This document shows, piece after piece, positions 20,493-31,005 of a DNA stretch of 64,000 nucleotides. Numbering within the stretch: position 1 is the stretch's first letter; each line of letters starts with the position of its first letter. Source of the DNA: Hygrocybe punicea (Eukaryota > Basidiomycota > Agaricomycetes > Agaricales > Hygrophoraceae); assembly GCA_963556145.1 (NCBI GenBank), contig OY744467.1, forward strand, positions 1,798,001-1,862,000, in the 5' to 3' direction. The notes beneath the pieces are model-generated. The model had not been told where the DNA came from. It saw only the letters and a list, made by a program, of their open reading frames with translations, and searched no databases. The position numbers were made by a program, and so were the translations under genes.

Positions 20493-22702
20493 TTATAATT
20501 TCATCATAAGCTCGAGGAGACGGACGCTTGATGGGCGATCCTTTGGTTCATCAACCCAGCACTGCTGGATAACATCCCAAAGTGCATCAGAAACAGTTTC
20601 ACCGGAAGGACGTTCCGGTTTCTCTCCTCGGCCCATTGCTAAGACAACAGCAGCATCACTGGCGTATTGACTGTAAGGGATCGATCCAGCTCGGAGCTAA
20701 TGTTCATGTTAACCACGATGAACATAGGATAATCTCGTTCAGACGCACTTCGATACACAGACTGCCAAAGGCATAAATATCCGTCTGAAATGTGACCATA
20801 GGGTGTTTGAGCACTTCGGGAGCCAACCTGACGACGGGATAATGAGCTACAGTACTTACAGTACTAGTCTAGCAACTTCAACAGAGAAGAACATACCAGC
20901 GGAGCGACATATTGAAGCTCGATGTTGTTCGACCACTTATTGGCACAAGCTCGTCTCGGATTCGGGCAAGACCAAAGTCAGACAAACACACCTCTCCAGC
21001 GTCGTTAATCAGGAGGTTTGACTGCATTGCCGGATGTACGGTGAGTTTGCTATCAAAAAAAGCTCCGGATGAAATGATGACTGACTCCTTTCAGATCGCC
21101 ATGGATGATTTTCGGCTTCTGTCCGGTTTGGGAATGGAGATAATTCAAACCAGTAGCGGTTTGTCGAAGCTAGCAAATACACAAACAAAATATGGTAATG
21201 GTTAGGATCTGGACGTGAGCGATGGATACTCACCAATTGCATTGTGTTTACACTAGAGTTTCTCTTAATATAATCGACAGCATGCCCATTTCGGAACCAG
21301 GGCAGGATAATGGCATGGTGGTCTAAGCCTACCATAAGTCCACTAGCGCTTCCTAACAAAGTAATGACGTTGGGATGATCGAGTCGCTTGAGGACGTCAA
21401 GTTCTCGATCAATGCGCTAAGGGGGTGGCTCGTGAGCACTACCTATTCGTTCGGACGACAATGAACAACGGACCATTTTGAGTCTTTCTTGGTCGTGCTT
21501 TGGAACCATCACGAGACGCAAGACTTTAACTGCAACCTATTTAAGTTAACACCATCAGCCTCGAAGTATAGTTGTGACGACAAGATCACCTCAATGGTAT
21601 CACCACCAGCCGATGCCCATTCACCCTTCCAAACGTCAGAAAACCCACCAGCACCCACAGGCCACTTGCCGATCAATGTGACCTGTCCGCTGAGGTCCGC
21701 GATGTGATCGGGCGAAGTGGTTCGGATGCTGGTTAGAGGGGGTGAAAGAAGCCGAGAGACATCCCTATATGCAGGAGCCTGGGCCCCACTCAACGATAGG
21801 CCATCCAGGTCGCCTTCGGCTGGTTTTGAAGACTGTGTAATTTGAGCAACCGAATGTCCTGACGACTCGGATGTACCACTGAACGTGGCTGCAACAGCAT
21901 CGGCCAGACCACCATATAGTGACGCTATGTCAGCTCCCGACGGCGCAATTTCCAACGCCAATTGATAAGCAGCGATGGAGTTGGTCTGATCGTCATTGTT
22001 TCCGAGTTTGACATATCGGGCACGGAGGCACCCTCCTAGATTGAACGCAGGAAGGGTGCACTTAGGTCCATCACGGGGTGTAATAGGAACTGCCTCTTTA
22101 TATGCATCAATGGCACGATCCAAATCGTCCAGGTTCTCTGTCAACAGGAATCGCAAATAAAGGGCTCTGCCCAACTGACAAAGGCCCCAACCGAGCCCTG
22201 AGGGATCGGTTCTGATTAGCGCGCACGCGTTGCACGAGAGGTCTACGGCCTCATCGATATCGTAGCGTTCCGCATTGCTACCCGCTGCTTCATATCGATC
22301 ACACAACAGAACGGAGAGTTGATGCAATGTTGTAGGACTATGAGATTCGGAGGGCATAACGATCATGCTCGTCCTGAACATATCGATGGCTTCATCACGA
22401 TCATGTCCCGCATGTCCAACGACCCCCAGGGTATACCGTGTCCATAGGAAGTCTCCGAGGTTCTTCGTTGTATACATGTACTCCGGATCGCCAAGCATTG
22501 AGAGGGAATTTGCATTGCGGAGACATTCGATCGCTTCGTCTAAGTCGTCGGGAGCGGATGAGAGTTTAAACCGCTGGCCAAGGGCGCGAGCCAATTCTGT
22601 GGAAGCACGGAGGCGCACTGAATTGTACTGGGGAGTGCTAGGAAGTGCGTGGACGACTTGTCGGCGAAGTGCAATCACATTGTTTGCCTGTTGCAAATTC
22701 AT
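20493..22702 (-). CDS. TPR-repeat protein kinase
   Basis: The N-terminal part (about 300 residues from 22,702) holds tandem tetratricopeptide-like helical pairs (LDEAIECLRNA, DEAIDMFRTS, LDRAIDAYKEA), each with the D/E-A-I signature. After a linker the kinase domain begins: P-loop GKWPVGAGGFSDVW, catalytic lysine VAVK after an intron near 21,540, HPNVITLLG, HGDLKGSN across an intron near 21,040-21,100, and SDFGLARI. The C-lobe runs to QCWVDEPKDRPS. HGD in place of HRD is common in this agaricomycete kinase family. At least five introns are needed. No ATG-initiated TPR beginning is seen upstream of 22,702 in an AT-rich, repeat-bearing region, so the N-terminus may be truncated or lie in an unseen exon. 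Substrate unknown; likely active by motif content. Confidence 0.75.
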
Positions 22703-22834
22703 TTCGGCCAACCACAGTAGCGTATTTCAAAAAACCTTGTAAGCGGGAAGAAAAAAAAACTGACATCAGGACTTTCAACATTTAGTCGGGATCTAAAGTT
22801 ATTTCTAAAGCTAGCAGCAAAATATAATCTTTAG

Positions 22835-23015
22835 ATTTCAATTTAGGCCAAGTCTAAGTATGGAATTTAAGTCATGAATAAATACATGTCTAAATTAATT
22901 ATTTTCTCTTGCCTTTAGATCGCTAAATTGTAGAGGGAAAGTATAATTTAGATTCGAGTTTACACAGGTTTGCTAGTCCAAATTTAGGCATCACTTCAAG
23001 ACAAGCTGAAACTTA
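22835..23015 (-). repeat. AT-rich dispersed repeat, copy A
   Basis: About 180 bp, the reverse complement (about 85 percent by eye) of 37,198-37,380. Shared words include TAGAGGGAAAGTAT and CTTGCCTTTAGATC. One end reads GTGATGCCTAAATTTGGAC. It may be a MITE; no coding. Confidence 0.7.
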
Positions 23016-24437
23016 TAATTTTGACAGGATGAAAATATTTAATTTAATGGATATCAGAATGTACCATTTTGGTAGTTGTCAAAATTTAAGATTCTGTCAG
23101 AACTGAAGTGATTGTACGCTCCTATCACCCACCTGTCGCCCACTCACTGCCCACTCACTGCCCACGTGCATGTTATCGGGCATGCTGTAGTAGGGACTAG
23201 GGGTCCCTACTGGTGCCTCAGTGGTCTCGGGGTGGTGTGACAAGCTGAAGTCTCATAGTCTATCTACACAAAAGGTAATCCTACGGAACGTGGGAACAAT
23301 CACGTGATCTACTGGTAGTAGTGGGGCACTACCCACTACTACAATGCTCATCGCTCACCCATCCTCTCACTGCCCACACACACGTCAGTCTTTGGCAGGT
23401 TTCCAGATTGAGGTGTTCAGTCACAAGTCACAACAACAACAAACAACATGACAACAATGAAGCAACAACAACAACAACAGCAACAGTAACAACAATGACA
23501 GCAACAATGGCAACGACAATGACAATGATGGTGACCATCAGCGAGGCCAGAGGAGTTGTGCGCCAACTCTCCGGCCAAGGTACGTCTCTATCGCCTGACA
23601 CTCTCATTGCCCACTGACTACTTCATCACACCATCGGCCCTTGAGGTGGATGGAGTGGCCAACAATGACATGGCGACCAATGAGGACAAGGACGATGATG
23701 ACGGTATCGGTAGTGGCACCACCATCACCTTCTCATTGCCCACCCATCTGCCAGTCATCATCAATCCAGTGAGGACGGCAGTGGGCACCCTGTGGCAGTG
23801 TTGACCATGCACCCACCACCACTGCCGCTATCACTAGGGTATAACACGGGTAACCCCCGGGTCACTTTTTAGAACACCAGACCCGAACCCTTTGAAACCG
23901 CACCTGGAACAGGTGTCATTCTCCTACAACTTCAAAGATATTTGTAAATTATCTTTTCAAGGTGATAGACATTTGTCTCAGGAAGATATCTATATAATGT
24001 GAATGAGAGTTACAAGGCTAAAAATCCTGCAGGAGTGAGAATAGTACAGGAGTGTCTGTTTTTTACCCTGACCAGGAAGTGGGTCATACCTGCTATGCTA
24101 TAAGATACAGTAACATTTCAACCTTATGCTGCAGTAAAATCTATTCCACTATATCTCTTCTCATGTATGAAATCCAAATTTATGATTCTATTAACCCAAA
24201 CTATGGTACTTGATGCCTTTCAAGTTCAACTACCTGTGTTTTTATGTAAGTAGGCACTTGTTGGAAAGAATGACAGTTGTGCATAATGTTCTTATGAGTT
24301 ATAACTATCACTATTGTGGCCATATCATAGATTGTTTAATCATGGCCAACTGCAGTTGAGGACAGCAACAACATGCTGGTTACAAAATTTGACATTGACC
24401 AGGTACATGGTGTGACCAAGTACCTGACTGACCACAG
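23016..24437. other. Gene-free spacer with simple repeats
   Basis: CACTCACTGCCCAC repeats lie at 23,130-23,170 and again at 23,340-23,380. A CAACAACAAC run is at 23,440-23,510. The rest is AT-rich without a supported frame. Confidence 0.5.
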
Positions 24438-24786
24438 TAAGAGCCTGTTCAGTATCAAAGTACTGGGCCTAGTATTTCCCTTATTTGGCAAAGCAATCAA
24501 CGAAGGTTGATGCTGAGTTTGAATTGAGTTCAAACCAACTTCAGGCTGCCGCTATCATTGCCATCAGCATGGACTCTGACACTGACGACGACATCTTGGG
24601 CCTCGGGATTGACAATGAACTTGCCATAATTGCATTTATTGTCAATGCCCTTGGCAGCGCTGTGTACCTCTGGGCTCAATCTTACTATCAGAAAATACCT
24701 TACCACACTTCAGCGCTTTCTGGTGATGAATGGGTCGACGAGTTGATGACAGGACATCCTGAACGTATCAGGTGTGAGCTTGGCGT

Positions 24787-25581
24787 TGTAAAGGCGAGGT
24801 CGGGGTGGCTGCGGAATAATAATCCTAAGCCTGTGGGGTCAGCGTAGAAGTGACTAGGAATAGTCTAACAAGCTTCAGTAAGATAATAGGATATAAGAAG
24901 TAAGAAGCCGCCGAGTAAACTACTGAAATCTATGGAGACCGATCGAAGCCGACGAGGCCGACGATGTCGGGTACGGCGGGTCGGGTGTCGGGTGACGAGT
25001 AACGTAGAGATAAAGGCGGTAGAACGACGGGGAGGGCATCGAGGAATCCGACGAGCAATGTGTGCGATGGAATTTACTGAGAGACTTAATTCTCAGAGAG
25101 AGGGAATGGGGGAACTGGTTTCTTATTTTGAGACAGCGCTTGGGCACCGTTTTTATACTACAAATTTGTGTACCTAGATTCGGACGAGAGTCCTCGGCCG
25201 ATGAGAGGAGACAAAGGAGAATAAAAATGGGGAAGTAGGAAGAGCGTTGCGAGGCGACGATGACAGGGAAAATGGGTGGAAGATATGAAAAACCGTAAAA
25301 GATGCAATATACTTTACTATATCCCCATAAGGGAGACGCTAGGCGTGAATAAGGCAAGTCCGATGTCGGGATCCCAGTCCGATGAGATCTATCTTCGATA
25401 TTTGAAGTTCCGTGAGTTTATGAGATAGACCGACCAGGTACATGAGCGGCCGTGCTAGTCGGTATGCATCGGGTTGCGTCGGGTTACGTCGGGTTCGAGC
25501 GTAGACTGCTAGAGACGTCGGGTTCGAGCGGATTCACTAGATATCGATGTTACGGCCTCAGAGGGTCGAGGACCCTCTACA
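24787..25581 (-). repeat. 3' LTR of Gypsy element
   Basis: 795 bp; on minus it starts TGTAGAGGGTCC and ends CCTTTACA. A short purine-rich tract (agacccaaggaga on minus, 25,582-25,594) precedes it. Small open frames inside occur identically in both LTRs and are not genes. Confidence 0.93.
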
Positions 25582-25750
25582 TCTCCTTGGGTCTTCTAAT
25601 AGAGACCATCCGTGGTCGAGAATATGGGGTCTCCGAATGCGGGTCGCGAATGTGGCCAATCACGTGAGCGGCCAAACAACGGCAAAGTAAAAAAAATAAA
25701 AATTTCTCGTTGTTGATCCGACCTTTCCTCTACACCATCACACGTTCACA

Positions 25751-27147
25751 ATGTCCCAAGTCTACGACAACTTCCTCGCTTTCGTCGAAAGCATCGAACC
25801 CGATGTCCGGGCGGACTACGAAGAGGCCGTCAACGCGGTCACCGTGTTTCATAGCGACGACCTCGTAACGATGGTGGACGGCAACGAGGGGATGGCCCAA
25901 CAATGGTTAAGCGGCCGCAAGAAGGCGCTGGTGAGTTTCCTTATTGACTACGCGTGTCCTAAGATAGCTCATGCCGTCCCGCCAGCGTGCTTACAATGGA
26001 ATCGTCGCGGAACTCCGAGCTGGTGGTACCAGGCCAGTAACGCCACCGTTATGGGCCGACCGCCAATCGTACGCCAACGATGTCGAAGAGTGGCTGAAAG
26101 AAGCGGCGGACCGGGAGAGGCAGGAACAGGAAGAAGCCAGACGGCGGGCGGATGAAGAAGCGGCTACGCGGGAAGAGGAGGCCAGACGGATGGCAGAGGC
26201 AAGTGCACGAGCGGAGGCGGAGAAAAGGCGAAAGGCGGCAGAGGAAAGGCGAGAGCGGCTTAGAATAGAACAACACGAGCAGCACTGGAATCAAGAAGCG
26301 GACCGGGTTGAAAGGGATGGAGCCGCGTATCGGCGGCGGCTCAGCGAAGAACGGCGAGCTGAAGCAAACGCATCGGTCGCGGGTGAACCAAGGACTGAGT
26401 CGATTCCGGAGGGCGAAGCCGCAGTTGAGCCAGAGGAAGGCCCCGTCGACCCGGCACCAGAGACACCGGCCGATGTAGAAGACGTAGATACGCCGGGCGT
26501 AGAGACCGGAGACTTGGCTGGTACGACGGTGAGTTCTTGTATCGGTTCATATGTTCTTTAGTTACTGATCCTGGTAACAGTTCACCGGGCCGTTTCCCCT
26601 ACAACCCTGCACCAACTGCGTCAAGGCGCAAGAGGCGTGTCGGGGCGTCACGGGCTACGTGTGCGAACGATGCCGGAGGCTGAAGAAGAGATGTACTAAC
26701 GCTACACACCGGACGGGCGGGGGTCGGCGCAAGGTGGATACCGGAAAGGGCAAAGAGGTCGCGGTCGGCACGAGGAAGCCGCTGTCGTTCACGACAAAAC
26801 CCATCCGCAGTAGGCCTGCCCGGGCCTCAACGAGCAAACCGCGAGTCGAGGAGGTGGAGTCGGTCGAGGACGATGACGAAGACGAGGAGGAGTCGGAGGA
26901 AGAGCGGCCGACGAAAAGGCTTAGGATGGCCTCGACAGCGAACCCGTTCGTTTTGACGATGGAGAATTACGAGCAAGTGTCGGCGCGGCTAGCGGTCCTT
27001 ACGGAGGAGCTGGGAGCCCTAGGCACCAACGTCAACCGTCACCTCGTCCACTTCGGTCAAGAGTTCCAGCGGCTTCGCGTCGATCTCGAACGGTCGACCT
27101 CAAGGTTGGCGATGCTGAAGCGGGATTACGAGACCGGCCGCCTGTAA
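25751..27147 (+). CDS. Antisense accessory gene of Gypsy: Zn2Cys6-like, charged helical protein
   Basis: Three exons (25,751-25,930; 25,968-26,528; 26,581-27,147) join in frame to 435 residues; introns are 37 and 52 bp with GTGAG donors. Residues 1-60 form a short acidic N-terminal domain. About 95-170 is a highly charged E/R-rich helix (REEEARRMAEASARAE), likely coiled coil. About 250-280 has cysteines spaced C-x2-C-x6-C-x7-C-x2-C-x6-C with a basic RRLKKR, as in fungal Gal4-type binuclear zinc clusters. An acidic stretch and a C-terminal helix (EQVSARLAVLTEELGAL) follow. It is transcribed against pol, with its own plausible promoter just inside the 3' LTR. Function unknown; a nuclear DNA-binding or Gag-like role is inference. 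Confidence 0.75.
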
Positions 27148-27352
27148 AATATATATATAAAAATAACGAGCCCGTTGTATATATAAAAAATATATATCGT
27201 GTATATATAAAAGACGTGTCAACTTGTTCACCCAGCTAAGGAAAGCCGATCGGCTCCCGAAGACATAGGACTATTCGCATCATTCGTCATATCGTTAGAA
27301 AACTAAGAGGAACTAAATAAAATGGGGGTATAACGTGGACAGAATGAAATGC
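27148..27352. terminator. AT-rich convergent 3' ends inside Gypsy
   Basis: ATATATA-rich sequence (27,148-27,215) lies between the stop of the plus accessory gene and the stop of the minus pol gene. It probably serves as polyadenylation/termination region for one or both transcripts; inferred from position. Confidence 0.4.
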
Positions 27353-30300
27353 TTAATCGTCGTCGGGTGAGGAGTCTATAGAGGGCGGGTACGTCGGATC
27401 ATCAAGATCGTTTGAATCGGTATCGTCGGCATCGGGGTATTGTAAGAAGTCGTCCAACGGTATCGATATTTTTGAGCGGGCGTGGTAGGGTACGACTCGG
27501 AAAGCGGCAAATCGAGATTTAGAAACCGCACCGTCGAGTTCGGCGAGTATGTAGGATCCGCCTTCTGTTTTCCTGACGACAACCATGGGTCCAAAGTACC
27601 GCGGTTTTGCTTTACAATCGAGAGACATTTCGATACGTGAATTTCGGACGAGAACGAGGTTACCGGGTTCGAAGTCGTAAACTTTGATCGTGTTGGCATA
27701 TTTCTGCTCGAATTGCCGGGCGGACGCGAGCCGAGATTTGGTAAGCTTTTCTTTGACCCGATCGAGGTCGGCTTCTCGTTTACGAAGTTGTCGGACGCGG
27801 ATGACTATGAGGTCGGTCGTAGACATCGTATCTTGCGTCGGAACCATGTACGTAGCTTCGGCAAAATCGAATGGAAAAAGCGGTTCTACTCCGTGTGCGA
27901 TGTAGTAGGACGAGTATCCGAGGCTTTTGTGTGTCGTGACCCGTTCGGCCCAAAATACGGAGTGGGTTACGGTGTGCCATTTCTTTTCATCTCCGTCACA
28001 ACTTTTCATAATGGCCTCCCGGACATCTAGGTGGCGACGCTCAACGGGTCCGTTCACTTGTGAGTTATAGGGCAAAATGCGGATGTGGCGGATACCGTAG
28101 CGGGAGGCAAGATAGTCGAGCGCTTCTACGAACGGCTTGCCGTTGTCGGTGACGATTTCTTCGAGAGCGCCCCAACGGCATAAGATGTCTTCGAACAAGA
28201 ACGTGCCGATGGTGGAGCCGGTCTCGCGGCGTAACATGCGGAACTCAGGGTAAGCGGACAGGGAGCAATGGGCTTGGACGATGTATCGATAGCCGCCGGA
28301 TCGTGGCATAAACATTGTGTCGACATACGCTTTACGAAATAGTGAGGCCGGTGTAGCGACGGTGGGCGGAATGTGATGATAACGCATTTGCCGTACTTGG
28401 CACTGATGGCAAGACTGGACGTACCACTTAACGTCGTGGTCGAGGTGCGGCCACCAGAAATGATCGAGTAGCCGAGCGCGGACGGAGAATATACCTTTGT
28501 GGCCGAGAGAGTCGTGAGCGTCTTTGAGTAACTGAAGCCGGCGGTCGGGCGGTATGACAAGTTTGTGTTTTCCGTGACGGTCTTTGCGCCAAAGCTTGTT
28601 ATCGGTGACGAAGAATTCAAGGGCGTATCGTAGGAACAGACGGTATTCTTCGTCCGAGAAGTTCGCGGGTCGGGTTAGATCTCGTAACCAAGTCTCGACG
28701 AGGGCAAGACGAACGTCGGCCGCGCGGGCTTTATCGGATCGCGGTATGTCAGATACGGCTTCCTGATTTGTGTAGACGAGGACGGCGGGTAATTCTTGGA
28801 GTCGGTCGGCTGTGGCATGGCAGCGGCCGCATATGGCAATCGGCTTAGACGGTATGGGGACGGGTCGGTAGTTGACGACTTCCATAAAGAAACCGTAGGA
28901 GTGGTCGAGCCAATCGTCGGAATCGTTGATCTCCTCGGGGTCTTCTGCAGCGCGGGGACGTCGGGAGAGTCCGTCGGGTGCACCGTGTGCGGAAGCGGGT
29001 ACGTGAACGAGTCTAAAGTCAAATAAGAGCACGCCGGCTATCCATCGGTTGATCGTTGCATTGGGCTGAATGTCGGGGTTGTTGAGCATCCCTTTTATGT
29101 ACTTCGCGTCGACTTCAACGGTGAGGTTGCGGACGCCGATAATGAAAATCCGATAGGCGCGGAGGGCCCTGAAGAGACCGTAAAGCTCGAGCTTGGACTG
29201 AGAGTATCGGGCTTCGCATTCGTTCCACGATATTGAACCAAAGCGATTCGGATAGCGCTTTCCGTCGGCGCGGATTTGCATAAGAACGAAGCCGACTCCA
29301 AGAACGGATGAATCGACGGCGAGAATCACTTCCCATTCACGCGTGTAGTCGATAGCGCGCAGCGCTGGCGACGTAATGACGGCGTTTTTGAGGTAGTCGA
29401 CGGCGGTCTCTTCTTCTTCACCAAATTCGAAGGGTATACCTTTGCGGGTAAGGCGGACGAGGGGTCGGGAGTGAAGCGAGAAGTCCTTGATAAAAATACG
29501 CAAGACGCCGCAGATACCGAGAAAGGCGCGAACTTCGGTGAGGTTGGTCGGCAGTGGCCAATCGCGAATCTTCTGTACTTTGGAGTCATCGGCTACTCTT
29601 CCTTTGTATGTGCATCGGTGGCCAACAACGATGACTGAGGGTCGACACAACTCGAGTTTTTTGCCGTTGAAGGTACCGCCGACATAGCGGAAACGCTGGA
29701 TGACGCGGTTGACACCTTGGAAGTGTTCCCAAATGAAACGTCGGATTGCCGGGTTCTCGGGTATAGTCTCGTAGGTACCGTCGGGTTGCTCGTAGCGGGT
29801 TGGAGGCCCTTTAACGGGAATATCGTCCATATACGGAACGGCAAGATGAGGGATTTCGTCACGGAGGATGTACGTAGAGTCACCGTGTAGGATCTGCGGG
29901 GAATTTGTGTATCCCATAGCAATCCGCGTAAGTCGAAGCGTTCCGAGTGGAGACTGAAAGGTCATATAGTCCCGAGACGAGGGGTGGACGAGGCGTTGGT
30001 CGAAAGAGACGAAGAGGTCGAAGGAAGCGTAGCAAGAGTGGCCGCCAAAGGCCTCGGCCAAGTGCTCGGTCATGGGCGGTACGGCGGGATCGCGGATAGT
30101 GACAGCGTTAAGCGGCTGTAGATCATGGACGATTCGAAGAGACTTCCCATCCTTTTTCAAAATGCAGAACCAGCGGGAGCGGTATGACGAATTCGAGGGT
30201 TCATAGGTACCGGCGTTAATTTTGTCTTTGATGATGCCGATGACTTCGTTAAGGATGCCGGGTGGGATTGGGATATTGCGATGGACCCACGGGTCGTGCG

Positions 30301-31005
30301 GTACGGTGGGAATGTGGATCGGCGGGAAGTAGTCCGTATTGAACTGGCCTTTCTCGGATTCGTTCCAGGCGAAGGCGGCTTCTTGCGTTTTGATGATATG
30401 GTGGCCGAGTTTTTCTTCCTCAGGCCAAAGGAATCCATCCGGGTTCATCGGCATCGCGTCGTGTCGTTCCTGGGTATAGCGGGTGCCGGGTGTAAAGTCG
30501 GGCGGGTGAGTCGGGAGCGTGGGTAAGTCGGCTAGCGGGTCGCCGGTGATCTCGCGTATGATACGGTATTCGTCGGGGAGAGTGGTAGAAATTGGGCGGA
30601 TACGATCGGCTACCTTCTTATACTTTTTCTTGGTAACGACTCCTTTTAGGTCCCTGGTAGGGGGGGTGGTATACGAGATATAAGTAGCGTGTTCAGTAGA
30701 GGCCTTGTTACAAATATTCGAAGAAGAAATATGTGATGCAGGAGCGGAGACGGAACAAGACGAAGGAAGGGTATCGGTAGTACGTAGCTGATTTTGTACA
30801 TCGGTCAACAATGAAATGTACTGGGCGGCAGTCTGAGGCTGAGACGAAGAGAAATCTAAATCGATAGAAAAACATAAGTCCTCTTCTAGGGGAAACGGCA
30901 AAAGGGAAGCATAGTTCGTGGTATAGGTGTGGTCGCTTTCGAGTGGCGGCTTCTCATCTCCCGGTGCGTCCTTTCCAAGAGGTATCTCCGGGTCCTCGAC
31001 TTCTA
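27353..31005 (-). CDS. Gypsy pol: reverse transcriptase, RNase H, integrase
   Basis: The open frame covers 1,182 residues from a TTG at 30,901, and the same frame stays open upstream to the gag stop at about 31,005. No suitable ATG lies there, so it is probably entered by a -1 shift from gag. Domains in order: reverse transcriptase (about 230-420, catalytic VPYMDD near 358); RNase H (AVDSSVLGVGFVLMQ, LELYGLFRALRAY, EVDAKYI); integrase zinc-binding (H-x3-H as in DSLGHKGIF, then CHQCQ); integrase DDE (VDTMFM, VTDNGKPF, PVERRH); and a C-terminal GPY/F-type module (YFGPMVVV). No chromodomain is visible. All catalytic residues appear intact. Confidence 0.93.

Noticed and set aside
24920..25357. 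145-codon frame found in both Gypsy LTRs
   Set aside because: Occurs identically at 33,971-34,408 because the LTRs are duplicates. It has no domain and is part of the LTR.
25440..25530. tRNA-like GGTTCGAGC boxes
   Set aside because: Repeated in tandem within the LTR without an A box or cloverleaf spacing.
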